From positions 84,004,260 through 84,068,259 of the forward strand of contig CM043948.1 in assembly GCA_014529385.2 (NCBI GenBank): a stretch of DNA of 64,000 nt. The letters are read 5' to 3'. The position numbers and the translations under genes are program-made. Positions 1 to 14,237 of the stretch are shown here, piece after piece (position 1 is the first letter of the stretch; the number at the start of each line of letters is the position of its first letter). The stretch is from Adiantum capillus-veneris. Taxonomy: Eukaryota > Streptophyta > Polypodiopsida > Polypodiales > Pteridaceae. The notes beneath the pieces were generated by a model. It was not told where the DNA came from. It worked only from the letters and a program-made list of their open reading frames with translations, and did not search any database.

Positions 1-2111
1 GATGGTATGCGTATGGATCCATCAAAGTTAGAGGTAATAAAAGCATGGCCTAAACCAAGGAATCTACATGAGCTAAGAAGCTTTATTGGTATGTGCGCAT
101 ACTATAGACGCTTCATAGCAAAATTCTCTCAAGTAGCAGGACCACTACACGACTCAACTAAGAAGAATGTTAAGTATGTATGGACACCAAGGAGCAAAAT
201 TCTTTTGATAAAATCAAAGAGAAGTTTACTTCCCAACCAGTCCTTGTGATTCTGGATCTCTCAAAGCCATTTGAGGTCCAATGTGATGCTCGTGGTCATT
301 ACCTTGGAGCAGTTTTGCTTCAAGAAGGACATGCCATAGCATATGAGAGGCGAAGGCTCAATACTGATGAACCAGTCTTGGGAATTTATGAGAAAGAGCT
401 TTTAGCTATTCTACATGCCCTAGACACATGAAAGCACTACTTATTGGGGACTCCATTCATTCTACAAACCGATCACCAAAGTCTCAAGTATTTCATGATT
501 CAAACCAAGCTCTCCGACAAACAAATGAGGTGGGCGAATTTTCCTTTGCAATTTAATTTTCATATTGCTCACATTGCTGGTAAGTACAATCAAGTGGCCG
601 ATGCACTTTCACGACGACCAAAAGTTAATGCGGTGTCTATAGCTACTCACAATGATCTCTCTTCTATGATAGATGAGTATGCTATTGACCCTGACTTTCG
701 AGACATAATGTCATCCCTTGCTTTGGGGAAGAAAGAGAAACCATTCACCTTGCAGGATGCTTATCTTCTCCATGGCAATAGAGTTTGTGTTACCAATTCC
801 CTTCATGAGAAAGTTATGTATGAATCCCATGCTCCTCCCTATGCGGGGCATAGAGGTATTCAACCTACTCTCCAAGGAGTAGAGACGTATTTCTATTGGC
901 CTACCATGAAAGTGGACATACAAGAGTATGTTTCAAAATTTTTAGTATGCCAAAAGACCAAATATGATAGAGGGAAGCAACCTGGATTACTCCAGCCATT
1001 GCCTATCCCAAATTCACCACGGGAGAGTATATCCATGGATTTCATCTTTGGATTAGCCAAGCCTATCCATGGGAATACGGGAATATGGACAATAGTCGAC
1101 AGGTTTAGCAAGCAAGCACACTTTATTCCTGTCAAAAATACTATTAAGACACACCAAATGGCAACTCTCTTCATATGTCATATTTTCAAACATCATGGAT
1201 TACCAACATCCATCGTGTCAGATAGAGATCCTAGAATGACCAGTAATTTTTGGAAAGGTCTCTTTGAAAATCTAGGAACAAGATTTAATTTCTCTTCGGC
1301 CTATCACCCACAAACGGATGGCCAAAGTGAGATATCCAGTCTTACAATACTCGATCTACTCAAGACTTATGTTACCAAAGTAGATCAATGCTCACAATGG
1401 GAAAATTACTTACCTCTTGTAGAGTATGCCTACAATAATACTGTACATACTTCTATGTGAAAAGCACCTTTCAAGATCATTGAGGGAAGACCTAAAAGTC
1501 CCTTGCTACTCAAAGTACATGGGAAGATCTTTGCCGCCGATGAGTATAGCCGTGACCTACAAGAATCTTTTCAAAAGATTAAGGAGGCTATATCCATCTC
1601 TCAACAAAGGCAAAAAGCTACTGCTGACAAACACAGAAGAGCCTTAATGTTCAAAGAAAATGATTGGGTCTTACTTAAGTTTCCTAAGGCTCGATTAAGG
1701 CAAACGACGAGCAAAAATCCTACGGGCCGTCAAAAGTATTATGCTAAGCTAGCAAAAAGATACTATGGTCCTTTCCAAATTTTGAAACCTATCAGTGAGA
1801 CGGCCTACCAACTCAAATTGCCCAACCATTGGCTCATCCACAATGCTTTTCATGTGAGACTACTCAAGCCCTACAAAGGAGACCCACCAAGTGAACCAAT
1901 TATTGAATACCCTCCCGAAGTTGAAGACCAAGAAGAGGCGCTACAACCTGAAGCTATCCTTCGGCATGAAGACAAGGTACTACGACATGGTAAGATTATC
2001 TGACGGTATCTTATTAAGTTCAAAAATTATCCTTTTGAAGATGCTAGATGGATGCAAGGAATAGAACTTAAGGATAGTATGAACCTTGTCAATGCTTACA
2101 ATTCTTCATAA
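1..2111 (+). pseudogene. Chromovirus (Ty3/gypsy) pol fragment, copy 1
   Basis: Decayed polyprotein of a chromodomain-bearing Ty3/gypsy element. It starts at the window edge in the RT C-terminal/connection region (RMDPSKLEVIKAWP, then ELRSFIGMCAYYRRFI). RNase H (QTDHQSLKYF), the H2C2 finger, the integrase core (SMDFIFG, SDRDPRMTS, HPQTDGQSE) and a chromodomain-like end (YLIKFKNYPFEDARWM) follow. It is read in frame 1 to about 200, then frame 3 to TAA at 2109-2111. In-frame stops lie at 429-431 (Trp to stop), 1458-1460 and 2001-2003, with one frameshift between 180 and 249. The first Cys of the integrase CX2C pair is Phe (SKFLVCQKTK), so the zinc site is broken. No gag, protease or RT catalytic core is present in the window. 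The family call is firm; clade within chromoviruses is not resolved. Confidence 0.93.
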
Positions 2112-2216
2112 GAGTAAGCAAATGTACAATTTTTTTTTAAAATGACCAATGTTTTTGTCTAATAAGACTAGTTCTCTTTTTATTGTGCACAAATTTAAAT
2201 AGTATGCATGCTTAGA
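2112..2216 (+). other. Chromovirus 3' trailer, copy 1
   Basis: Non-coding sequence directly after the chromodomain stop. It aligns with 7285-7379 downstream of copy 2 (both carry ACTAGTatgcatgcTTA-like text) and then diverges abruptly. The break at about 2216 therefore marks where chromovirus sequence ends and family A sequence begins. Confidence 0.6.
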
Positions 2217-2301
2217 ATGTGAGATCCCCAACCCGCCAATACCAAGATCGGGATGGGATCCTTGACAGGTCTCTAGGTTTGATAAAAATCAGAGTCTCTA
2301 A

Positions 2302-3312
2302 ACAAGAAAAATCCAGGGAATAGATAAGGGGAGTGGGGAAGTAAATTCTCCATTGGTGACCAACATAGATCCTATGCCCTTAGAGAATGTGCATGTGAAT
2401 ACTTCATTCAATGCACCTCGTGACTCTTCAGATTTATTTCCCTCCGAGTTCATATAACCCGATGGTAGAAGCCTTGCCGAAGTGCAAGAGGTTGAGCGAT
2501 ATATCCTTGCAGCAAGGGAAAAGGAAATTGAGAGCTTACGCAAGGCGGAGCAACGAAGAGAGTTAAAATCAAAAGCTCCTATGTCAATATCTTTGCTAGG
2601 AGAGCAATTGAGTGCTCCTGACTTAGCAACTGCTAAGGGCCAACCCCTAGAAAGCAACATTGCATCAAGCTCAAAGGACACCCCTAGCACCTCAGTCCTA
2701 GATGGAGGGTTCTTAAATGAGAACTGGGAGTACGAACTACAAACGGAAACTCTAACCGACCTATACACAGGTCACACCTATCACATGGGTTGGTTAGATG
2801 TCCTATAATCCACAATGGGTGCTACTAGTGTGGAGGATCAACAACAAAGAGTTTGTGAGGTCATCCATAGGGTCATTGAGTTAGAGAGACAGAACAAGGG
2901 GATCAACATGCCTTCAACGGGTCTCATGAGATTCTTGGATACAGGAAAAGCTAAACAACCGACCTTATCGCAAATGGAGACTCCCTCGGTAAGTTCGATG
3001 GATCCCCCATATGTTGTTTCACTAGGGGTCTCAGTGCAATCTGAGCCCACAAGTGATAGCTTCACCTTTCCAAGTCTAGCTCATCTTTCCCTTGATGACA
3101 CCACAGCTACCATGCCTACCCCAATGATGGACATGCCGAGAAATACGCCATGGACCTCATTTGTTAGTAAAGCACCGCTACATGGTAGCTCAATGCTTGC
3201 AACAGTACCTACAAGTGTGTACCAATCGTATACACCCATGGGTCCTCGTACCCATGGGACTATACCGGCTAGCATTAGCATGTCACATCTGACATCTGCT
3301 ATGCCTAGGGCC
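2302..3312 (+). pseudogene. Family A Ty3/gypsy gag, N-terminal part (split by insertion)
   Basis: Continuous frame-1 coding trace with stops at 2455-2457 and 2806-2808. It encodes a Lys/Glu-rich helical stretch (VQEVERYILAAREKEIESL) and then a Pro/Ser/Met-rich segment ending in SAMPRA. No start codon of confidence is seen: an in-frame TAA at 2299-2301 precedes it. The reading continues in phase at 11337, after the 8-kb insertion, through the shared bases GCCTAGGGCC. It is therefore the upstream half of the gag whose CCHC half lies at 11337-13001. The gag assignment rests on this linkage; alone the segment has no recognisable domain. Confidence 0.65.
3303..3312 (+). repeat. Left 10-bp target-site duplication
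   Basis: GCCTAGGGCC occurs here and again at 11327-11336. Removing 3313-11326 and one copy restores an uninterrupted gag reading frame, which supports a true target-site duplication rather than chance. Confidence 0.7.
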
Positions 3313-3325
3313 CGGGGGATTCACT
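3313..3325 (+). repeat. Left terminal inverted repeat of the 8-kb insertion
   Basis: CGGGGGATTCACT, matching the complement of 11312-11324 exactly. Sequence further inside does not match, so the inverted repeat is short. Confidence 0.55.
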
Positions 3326-3445
3326 GTGTTTTGCCGTACGATACCACGTGAGTGTACAAGAGGGGGGTTTTTGGATTTTGTACATAAGCGTATACAATAG
3401 GGGTAGCCCCTCATTATTTCATACTCATACCGTATACATAAGGGA

Positions 3446-4974
<1,529 letters not shown>

Positions 4975-5060
4975 GCGTGCTCTACTGGTTAGGAAATGTC
5001 TACGGGAGTTAACGACACCTACGAAGGTGAGTTCAATTCCTGCGTTCTAATTTTGAAGGG
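4975..5060 (+). other. tRNA-like segment, possible SINE head
   Basis: An A-box-like stretch (GCTCTACTGGTTAGG, about 4978-4992) is followed about 35 nt later by a B-box-like stretch (GAGTTCAATTCC, about 5030-5041). The spacing fits a tRNA-derived Pol III promoter. No convincing cloverleaf or CCA-proximal stem was found, so a functional tRNA is unlikely. A decayed SINE or tRNA pseudogene is possible. Confidence 0.25.
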
Positions 5061-5152
5061 TAGGACTACCAGGTAGGTAGTAGGAATCTTTGTGCAAGTA
5101 AATGAATAAACATCGAAGGACCCAGTAGTAGGGATACCAGCTGGAGGAAAAT

Positions 5153-7284
5153 CATATTATCTCTCACGATGGTATTCGTATGGATCCATCAAAGTTAGAG
5201 GTAATAAAATCATGGCCTAACCCAAGGAATCTACATGAGCTAAGAAGCTTTATTGGTATGTGTGCATACTATAGATTCTTCATAGCAAAATTCTCTCAAG
5301 TAGCAGGACCACTACAAAACTTAACAAAGAAGAACGTTAAGTTTGTATGGACTGCTAAGGAGCAAAATGCTTTTGAAAAACTCAAAGAGAAGCTTACTTC
5401 CCAACCAGTCCTCGTGCTTCCGGATCTCTCAAAGCCATTTGAGGTCCAATGTGATGCTTGTGGTGATTGCCTTGGAGCGGTTTTGCTTCAAGAAGGGCAT
5501 GCCATAGCATATGAGAGCCGAAGGCTCAATAGTGATGAACGAGTCTTGGGAATTTATGAGAAAGAGCTTTTAGCTGTTCTACATGCCCTAGACACATGGA
5601 AGCACTACTTATTGGGGACTCCATTTATTCTACAAACCGACCACCAAAGTCTCAAGTATTTCATGACGCAAACCAAACTTTCCGACAAACAAATGAGGTG
5701 GGAAAATTGTCTTTCGCAATTTAATTTCCATATTGCTCACATAGCTGGTAAGCACAATCAAGTTGCGGATGCACTTTCACGACGACCAAAAGTTAATGTG
5801 GTGTCTATAGCTACTCACAATGATCTATCCTCTATGATAGATGAGTATGCTACTGACCCTGACTTTAGAGACATAATGTCAGCCCTTGCTTTGGGGAAGA
5901 AAGAGAAACCATTCACCTTGCAGGATGGTTATCTTCTCCACGACAATAGGCTATGTGTTACCCATTCCCTTCGTGAGAAGGTTATGTATGAATCCCATGC
6001 TCCTCCATATGCAGGGCATAGAGGTATTCAACGTACTCTCCGAGGAGTAGAGACATATTTCTATTGGCCTACCATGAAAGTGGACATACAAGAGTATGTT
6101 TCAAAATGTGTAGTATGCGAAAAGACCAAGTATGATAGAGGGAAGCAACCTGGATTAATCCATCCATTGCCTATTCCAAATTCACCATGGGAGAGTATAT
6201 CCATGGATTTCATCTTTGGATTACCCAAGTCTATCCATGGGAATACAGGAATATGGACAATAGTCGACAGGTTTAGCAAGCAAGCACATTTTATTCCTGT
6301 CAAAAAGACTATTAAGGCACATCAAATGGCAACTCTCTTCATATCTCAGATTTTCAAGCACCATGGATTACCCACATCCATCATGTCAGATAGAGCTCCT
6401 AGAATGACCAGTATTTTCTGGAAAGGTCTCTTTGAAAATCTAGGAACAATATTGAATTTCTCTTCGGCCTATCACCCACAAACGGATGGCCAAAGTGAGA
6501 TAGCCAATCTTACGATACTTGATCTACTCAAGACTTATGTTACCGAAGTAGATCAATGCTCACAATGGGAAAAGTATTTATCTCTAGTAGAGTATGCCTA
6601 CAATAATACTGTACATACTTCTACGGGGAAAGCACCTTTCGAGATCATAGAGGGAAGACCTAGAAGTCCCTTGCTACTCAAAGTACATGGGAAGATCTTC
6701 GCCGCCGATGAGTATAGCCGTGACCTACAAGAATCTTTTCAAAAGATTAGGGAGGCTATAGCCATCTCTCAACAAAGGCAAAAAGCTGCTGCTGATAAGC
6801 ATAGAAGAGCCTTAATGTTCAAAGAAAATTATTGGGTCTTACTCAAGTTTCCTAAGGCTTGATTAAGGCAAACGACGGGCAAAAATCCTACGGGCCATCA
6901 AAAGTATTATGCTAAGCTAGAAAAAGATACTATGGTCCTTTCCAAATCTTGAAGCCCATGAATGAGACGGCTTATCAACTCAAGTTGCCCAACCATTGGC
7001 TTATACACAATGCCTTTCATGTAAGCCTACTTAAGCCCTACAAAGGAGAGCCACCAACTGAACCAATTATTGAAGACCCTCCCGAAGTTGAAGACCAAGA
7101 AGAGGTGCTACAACCCGAAGCTGGCCTTCGGCATGAAGACAAGGTACTACGACATGGTATAATAATCCGACGGTATCTTATTAAGTTCAAAAATTATCCT
7201 TTTGAAGATGCTAGATGGATGCAAGGAGTACAACTCAAGGATAGTATGAACCTTGTCAATGCTTACAATGCTACATTAGAGTAA
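5153..7284 (+). pseudogene. Chromovirus (Ty3/gypsy) pol fragment, copy 2
   Basis: Second, better preserved copy of the pol segment seen at 1-2111. Recognisable coding begins near 5153 (HIISHDGIRMDPSKLEV), inside the RT after the catalytic core, so the element is 5'-truncated. Domains: RT connection, RNase H (QTDHQSLKYF), H2C2 finger (HAPPYAGHRG to CVVCEKTK, intact here), integrase core with D, D and E motifs (SMDFIFG, MSDRAPRMTS, HPQTDGQSE) and chromodomain-like end (7150-7250). Frame 2 runs to a TGA at 6860-6862, where copy 1 has CGA. A 1-bp deletion near 6920 then moves the reading to frame 1, ending at TAA 7282-7284. It lies within the 8-kb insertion. Confidence 0.93.
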
Positions 7285-7641
7285 GAAAATGTACAAATCT
7301 CTTTTAAATGACTCTTTGTCTTATAAGACTAGTCCTCTTTTTACTTGTGCACAAATTTAACTAGTATGCATGCTTAAAATCATGTTTGTGATGACGACGT
7401 CTCTCAAACACCAAGTAGAATTTGTCACTCTACTTTGGGAGAATGAAATGGACTAAAGAGCAGACATGCTTGCGACAGCTATGTCTCCCACGCACCAAAT
7501 GGATTAGTCATCCATCTTGGAAAGATGTTGTAGGGTAAAAAAAAGGGATCCTCTACCCGCTAAGTAAAATTGACTAATGACTAAGGATTTATCTCTTCTA
7601 CCTCATAGTTGAGGACGACTATGATTTCAAGAGAGAGGTAA
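7285..7641 (+). other. Chromovirus 3' untranslated region
   Basis: Non-coding trailer of copy 2. The first 95 bp match copy 1 (2112-2216). It ends in a purine-rich tract (CAAGAGAGAGGTAA, about 7628-7641) that could serve as the polypurine primer just before the possible LTR start TGTCATAAAATC at 7642. Confidence 0.45.
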
Positions 7642-7917
7642 TGTCATAAAATCTAATATCTAACCAACCCAAATGATTTTCTCATATTAAATTGATCACT
7701 TAATGTGGGAGAATAAACGGGAACAAGTGTTAAGATATAGATATGTGCTTATAGATCTATCTCAACACGGGGCCAATGGTAAAGGGGCCCAAATGAGAGA
7801 TGGTCTATCAAAGAGCAAGGCTATCCAATGGAGCATAAGACCTTAGGGTTAACTTCATTGAAGACCTCCAATAATGTGTGTAAAAGTCCTTTGACCTTAG
7901 GTAAGCTAGGACTGAGC

Positions 7918-8105
7918 TTGAGGTGGGAACCCGGCCCAAGCTCGAGGTGCTTGTCCTGCTTGAGGTGCTTGTCGTGCTTGAGGTGCTTGTCATGCTTGAG
8001 GTGCTTGATTAAGATGCTTGAGGTGCTTGACTGGCTCCATGCTTGAGGTGCGTGACTTGCTGCATGATTAAGGTGCTTGAGGTGCCTTGAGAAGCTTGCC
8101 TGAGA
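7918..8105 (+). repeat. Minisatellite with CTTGAGGTGCTTG core
   Basis: About nine imperfect units of 18-34 bp sharing the core GCTTGAGGTGCTTG. The middle units (TGCTTGAGGTGCTTGTCxTG) are almost exact 18-mers and the outer ones are expanded by inserts. It is not coding. Confidence 0.85.
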
Positions 8106-8214
8106 TGCTTGTGGGAACACCCCCTACTTCAAGTGCTTTGTCATGCTTGATGACTAAGGGGCTTGCTCATCCAAAGTCAAAAAGATCCCTACAAGGAGGG
8201 GGGCGAGCCTACAA

Positions 8215-8236
8215 GGGGGGGGGGGATGAGAGAGAG

Positions 8237-8298
<62 letters not shown>
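8215..8298. repeat. Poly-G run and (CA)n microsatellite
   Basis: G11 at 8215-8225, a short GA stretch, then (CA)30 at 8239-8298. Confidence 0.97.
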
Positions 8299-8299
<1 letters not shown>

Positions 8300-8458
8300 G
8301 GGAAGCCCAGCTTGAAGAGGCAGCAAGGACACTTGTCAAGTTCCTCTTCATGTTGCCCTCATGGTGTGCCTGAAGCCTATTGGTTGGCCACCCAAGGGGT
8401 CCAATGATAATAAAGGATATTTAATTAATTGATTTTGCATTTATCAAGTCCTCTCTCT

Positions 8459-9319
8459 CAAAGGGGAAAGGGGGACACTTGTCCCAAGGCTACCCCTGTT
8501 GCTTGTAATGGCTCCTGCTTGTGATTAGCTAGGCCTAGAGGGGTCCAATGAGCTTTCATCATGAGCTACAAGGGGGGGTCGACCATGCAAGCTAGGGGGT
8601 TGCTTAGGGGGTATACTCACCCACACACACACACAAACACTCTCATTGTGTACTATGCAAAGTGCAAGAGCTCCCTCTCCTTCTCTAAGCAAGTAGAGGT
8701 TGAGAGCCTACACCAACACTCTTGGCTATGAAGTGCAAATCCATCCAAGAGCCATGCTTCAATGCTTGAGCTTGCCATCTATTTCTTCTTCATTACTATG
8801 CTATTATGTATGCTAGCACAAGAGTTATGATAAGTGAGGAACTAACTCTTTCTCGTATGAAATGTTTCTTCTTCCTCTTCCCTACCCTCATTCCCTGCTA
8901 GCTCTCTCCACCTTCGAAGGTGTTTGAGGTCTTGGGACTGAGGCTTGGTATAGTTAAAGCTTTCTTCAAGTTTAGGTTATTCTATGATGGTGATGCATGA
9001 AGCTTTCCATCTTCATTGCTTCACCTAGGTACAATGAACACAAAGAATGTATTGTAACAAGTCTCTCTTCATGGGAGAAATCAAAATACAAATGCCTATT
9101 GGAGGGGGGACCGGCTCCACATAAATCCGGTCCTCAAATGTTGTCATGTTCTCTAAATTCTCTCTCTTGCAAAAGTATTGTCTATGCCAAGTTAACTAAT
9201 TGCTATGATTATGTTGCTATCTTCAATTATGTCTACCCGCTATGCTCACAAAATCATTTCTTGAAAGTACTCTCATTAAATTCCGCTACTCTCAAATTGA
9301 ATAGGCAAATTCCATTACA
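8459..9319 (+). repeat. Dispersed repeat R, copy 1
   Basis: About 860 bp similar to 21511-22356. Both start CAAAGGGGAAAGGGGGACAC and both end near CCATTACA. Similarity is high throughout with small indels, and it stops sharply at both ends. It may be the 3' part of an LTR (see 7642-9319). No coding was recognised. Confidence 0.85.
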
Positions 9320-9329
9320 TTGTTAGTAT

Positions 9330-10410
9330 TGAAGATTGGGTTTTTGCTTGGAAAATTGCAGATATTTTTCATGTTGACAGTTCATTAGGGCACTAGCTGA
9401 CCTTGTACCAACATTGAGTTTTGTCAATTGATGCTATTGCAGTTCTCTTTTGCCCATACCAACATCTTTCCTAGTGCCACATGCCTTCAAGATGCAAGTG
9501 TAGGTGAATACATCTCAAGAGATACCCTCACTTCGCATCCGTTGAATACAGGCGCCTATTGAGCATATCTGTAATCAATACATTCCAAGTGATGACATCC
9601 CACACAAGAAGTTTGTCAAGCACTTTTTGGGCTTTGTGAAATACACCACATTTGGCCCTTGACTAACAATATCATTAAGAATTTTTTTGACCCTATCGAC
9701 CCTATCGACATCTTGTGTAATGCGGCCTTGGTCCAAATCATACTTGACATACATATTGACTAGCATGTCCCCAAGTATGTGTTCTTCTCAAGTAACCCAA
9801 TATTGTGCATATCAGTATGTATCCTACCGCCTTGATTTAAATCCTTTCTCTTAGCATAGTAAGGTAGTGAGCTCACAAGATAAATAACTATTCTCTTCCT
9901 CTCTATGTTTTTTTATGTTGGGAATATCCAACAATCAATGCACTCTAAGTGATGACAATCCCGACATGAAGCTCCTCCAACACTTTTTGTGCTTTTTGAA
10001 GTACACCATGTTTGGTATACCTATCAACCAAGGCATTGCCAACCATGACATCCTTTTTAACCGTTCTTTTTAACATCTCATGTAGGGCTATATGCCTTCA
10101 AGATGCAAGCTTAGGTGATTGCATCCGGAGAGGCGCCCTCGCCTCGCATCTGCTAAAATCATCCTAGTGCTTGCTGGTCGTTCTGCTATTGCGCATACCC
10201 TGCAAGTAGTGTGTTTAAAGAGACAACATACCAGGAGGACATTACTTGTGTAGTACCACATGCGTTCAAGTTGAACAGTAGGTGATTGAAAATGGAGAGA
10301 TGCTCTCCCCTCACATTCATTGAAATAGCCAAGATCGTGTTGGCATCACAATTTACATACATACATCGCAATTGACATTGCAGCCATAGGAACTCGACCA
10401 ACATCCTTTT
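9330..10410 (-). pseudogene. Pentatricopeptide repeat (PPR, PLS-type) pseudogene
   Basis: On the minus strand successive blocks give canonical PPR motif text broken by stops and shifts. Examples are VVSLNTLLAGYAQ, QMRGEGASPDAIT, VGNALVDRYTKHGVLQKAQK, KCGVFHKAQKVLD, WDVITWNVLIT, and QRMRSEGIS followed by DVFTYTCILKACGT. PPR proteins are organelle RNA-binding proteins; the alternating P, L and S motif spacing suggests the PLS class used in RNA editing. At least six stop codons and several frame changes are visible, so this is not functional. No DYW or E domain was seen, so only the central repeats are represented. It lies inside the 8-kb insertion and may be captured cargo or an older local relic. 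Confidence 0.85.
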
Positions 10411-10562
10411 TTTTCCGTGATCTTTCAGCTCTATCTATTGCTGCGTGCAAGTTGCCAACATCAACAAGGTAGCTCCATCTCTAGACTGCGGTCTATAATA
10501 GGATATAATAAACGTTACTTTCAAAAGTTTTGAGTGAATAAAAACATTTGACTTTGGTAGAT

Positions 10563-11311
<749 letters not shown>

Positions 11312-11336
11312 AGTGAATCCCCCGGGGCCTAGGGCC
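11312..11336 (-). repeat. Right terminal inverted repeat and right target duplication
   Basis: 11312-11324 is the complement of the left terminus 3313-3325. After two extra G, GCCTAGGGCC at 11327-11336 repeats the left flank. The gag frame resumes at 11337. Confidence 0.6.
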
Positions 11337-13001
11337 GCCCATATGAACTATGGACCACCACATGGCACAGCATCGTACCCAACGTGGAACCCAAGGGCTT
11401 CCTATGTGCCAAGCCCAATGCCAATACCTACTCCACATGTAGTCTCTGGAGCACCTCCACCCACGGTGCCTGCTCACTTAGGTGACTTGGCAACATTTGC
11501 TCAAGCTATTGGTCGATCTATTGCCGAGAATATGCGTAACACGCCTGATAGAGAGCCTAGAAGTAAGGCAGTACAAATAGCCAAGCTCACACAAAAATTT
11601 AGTGGAGACGGGGATGTGAGAAAGCATATCTAAGTGTTTGAACAAATATGTGATTCTCTAGGAGAAGACAATGACATAAGAGCAATGCTTTAAGCCTAGC
11701 CTTAAGTGCAAAGGCTGGGGATTAGTATAGAACCCTAAGAGTGGAAGAAAAAACGATTTACCCTACTCTTAGGAGACTGTTCTTGAAAGAATACATACAA
11801 GAGGGACTTTATTAGTCACTTGAAGCATTTGAATTCTCGTTGTAATCCAAATGAACGCTTCAACAATAACCAATTAGTCGATAGATTCATTCGGGGATTA
11901 CAACATGAGGATATCTACAATGGCCTAGTCATTAGAGGTATCACCACTTGGGAAGCAGTCACCACCAATGCGATCCAATTGGAGGATAATTTAATGATTC
12001 AAGGAGAAAGAGTGTCTGTTGAGTTTAAATCTATTAGCTCACAAGCATCGGGGCATCAGCCAATGGATCCTAAAGCCTATTTTGCTAAGGAGCCAAAGAT
12101 ATCTGAGATGACTTTAGCAGATCTCACCAAGGCTATTCAAGAGAGTCTTAGAGACAATCGTGCTCCGCAAAACAATCGTATGTATCCAAGAAGGGATCAA
12201 CAATGGTGCTCAGTATGCTATGGACCGCATAGTACCAGTGAATGCCCTACTTTTAGAGTAAAATTCAATGAGAACTGCAATGCCTGTGGGAGGTATGGTC
12301 ATCAAGCTAAGGATTGCATAGTATTTAAGTGCTCGATGGCCAATAGACCAACCTTAGCATGGACAGACACACCTCGAATGCCTGCATTGATGCCGGCCCC
12401 ACCTCTTGAACAAACAACACAACACATGGTCCCTAGGGCCCAAAATGTTGTTCAAACAACACCCTTACCACCTCCAGTGCTAGGACCGTAACCACCACAT
12501 CCGAGAATCACTTCTATGAATCAAGTGGGCTGTGAGTCATCTATTGCTTGTTTGGAATGATGTGAGGAAGATATAGATCCTAATATTGCCTATGGGATGG
12601 ATGTGCTTGAAGAAAGTCCACAATACTACATGGAGGACTATTGGGGGCAAGTCAAACCTGTATATCAAGTAGCTGCTCTTGCGGCAAGAGGCCAAAATAT
12701 CAATTACACTGCTAAGAGACCACCTCTTCAATGCTATGAGTGTGGAGGTCCACATCGTGTAGCCGAGCATCCTGTTAGGCTACAAAAGAATGCCACACTA
12801 ATGCAAACCAATCAAGCGAGCACGTCTACAATGCCAATACTCATGTGCAATCGATGTGGCATAGATCATTTGATTGCCCAATGTCCAAATAATCCAAATG
12901 CACCGAAGATCACGCCATTAAACTTGATTGAAGTTGCCAAGGAGCCATCACAAAGTACACCTGTGGTACCAATAAACGTACTCACACGATCGATTCTCTA
13001 A
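11337..13001 (+). pseudogene. Family A gag, C-terminal part with CCHC knuckles
   Basis: Frame-3 coding trace of the capsid/nucleocapsid part of gag. A Pro-rich start continues the segment before the insertion, then comes a capsid-like region (NNQLVDRFIRGLQHEDI). Zinc knuckles follow: CSVCYGPHSTSEC and CNACGRYGHQAKDC (about 12210-12320), CYECGGPHRVAEH (final Cys lost, about 12732) and CNRCGIDHLIAQC (about 12847). These normally package element RNA. Stops interrupt it at 11631, 11691, 12489 and 12999, with loss of similarity around 11690-11820. The same knuckles recur on the minus strand at 25247-26324, showing two copies of one family. Confidence 0.88.
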
Positions 13002-13152
13002 AAAAAAATTTATATTCTTGAGGAAAGAGACACAACATCAATTGCCCAATCTCAGAAAAAGAAGAAAACACGAAGGAAGAGATCGCAAAAATCAGCGAAG
13101 TCAGACCCCAGTTCAAAGACCAACATAGGGACTGTGTGACGACCCTGTATAT

Positions 13153-14220
13153 ATGAACGACACTAAAGAAGATTCTGATTTAGGTGAAACCATGGAGACC
13201 AAAACAACCACTAAGATAGAAACCAACAAGGAAGATCTTCATGAGCCACAATGGCAAGGATCCAAGCAGAAGATAAGAACTTATCCAAACCCTACAGAGG
13301 AGATTGAGCGAGTCAAGCAATTAAGGAGTTTGGTAGAAGATATCCAAAGGGATCTAGAACCAATACCTAGGTAGATCCAGATTACAGACACTGTGTTCCC
13401 TATGCAACAACAATCTCACCAAGACCATAGACCCTTAGCCATACCTAGTGTTATCCAAGAAGAGAGTGACTTAAAGTCATGGGAAAGTGGGCGTACTCAC
13501 TTCTTGATGGAAAGAATGTTTAGAGAGGGACTACCTGATCCTATCGAAGAAATGGAGATCCCATCTTCCCCACGTCAAGGGACTGAAGTCCAAAAGGTGC
13601 CGTTAAACATTGCCAAATTGATGGATTTCATGTCTTCAGAAGTTAGAACCACCATCATGTCCAAACTATATAAAGACCCTGAGCTAGTCTCAGCTCTTCG
13701 AGCCTTCCTCAATGGATAACTGAAGTTTGGGCTACCACAATTTGCACAGATGGATGGACCTGGGGAGATGCCAATAGAGGAGGAACACTTAGATCCACAA
13801 CCCAACCTAGATGAGAACCTTGTTATAGAAATACCTGTTAACAAGTTGGGACAATACTTTGAGGGTGATGAATCCATTGCGACCATACCAATCACTATTA
13901 AGGGATTAATTGTGAAGGGAATCCTTGATGGTGGCGCTGGGGTTAGCATTGTGACTAAAAATTGCTGGGAAACTATGGGAAGACCTCACCTTGCGACCAC
14001 AACTATAGTAGTGAAGATGGCTAATGGGTCTATTGTTAAACCTATTGGGATGCTAGAAGATCTTAAGATCAAGGTCTTTGACATAAAGTAAGGCTTCCCT
14101 TTATTGTTATGGATTTCTCCAAACATATTATGGCATCGGAGATGATCTTAGGACGTCCTTTCATGAGGGAAGCAAAAATGGTGCATGACTAGTCTAAAAA
14201 CCATGTCTACCTGTAGTTCC
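13153..14220 (+). pseudogene. Family A first (upstream) aspartic protease region
   Basis: Frame-1 trace between gag and RT. After a charged linker, the retropepsin-like core runs GQYFEGDESIATIPITIKG, then VKGILDGGAGVSIVTK with the active-site Asp codon at 13927-13929. ILGRPFM-like text follows in a shifted frame near 14150. The usual D-S/T-G triad is D-G-G here and also in the minus-strand copy (24120-24587), so loss of the active-site Ser/Thr may be a family trait. The frame ends at 14089-14091 and resumes elsewhere. By position it is the normal gag-processing protease. Confidence 0.8.
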
Positions 14221-14237
14221 AAGATTCTGTCATTCGA

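Larger units (their letters stand above)
7642..9319 (+). repeat. Possible 3' LTR of the chromovirus copy 2
   Basis: It starts TGTCAT after a purine tract and ends ATTACA at 9319, where similarity with repeat copy 2 (21511-22356) also stops. A TG...CA frame of 1.68 kb is long but plausible. There is no 5' partner in the window because the element is truncated, so the call rests on the start, the end and the purine tract. The stretch contains a minisatellite, a CA repeat and repeat R. Confidence 0.35.

Noticed and set aside
4975-5060. Functional tRNA gene
   Set aside because: Box-like motifs are present but no convincing cloverleaf, anticodon stem or acceptor pairing was found.
8087-8407. Thr-His repeat protein
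   Set aside because: Translation of the (CA)n microsatellite.
9575-9766. Independent 63-aa minus-strand gene
   Set aside because: It is one frame of the PPR pseudogene, whose motifs switch frames around it.
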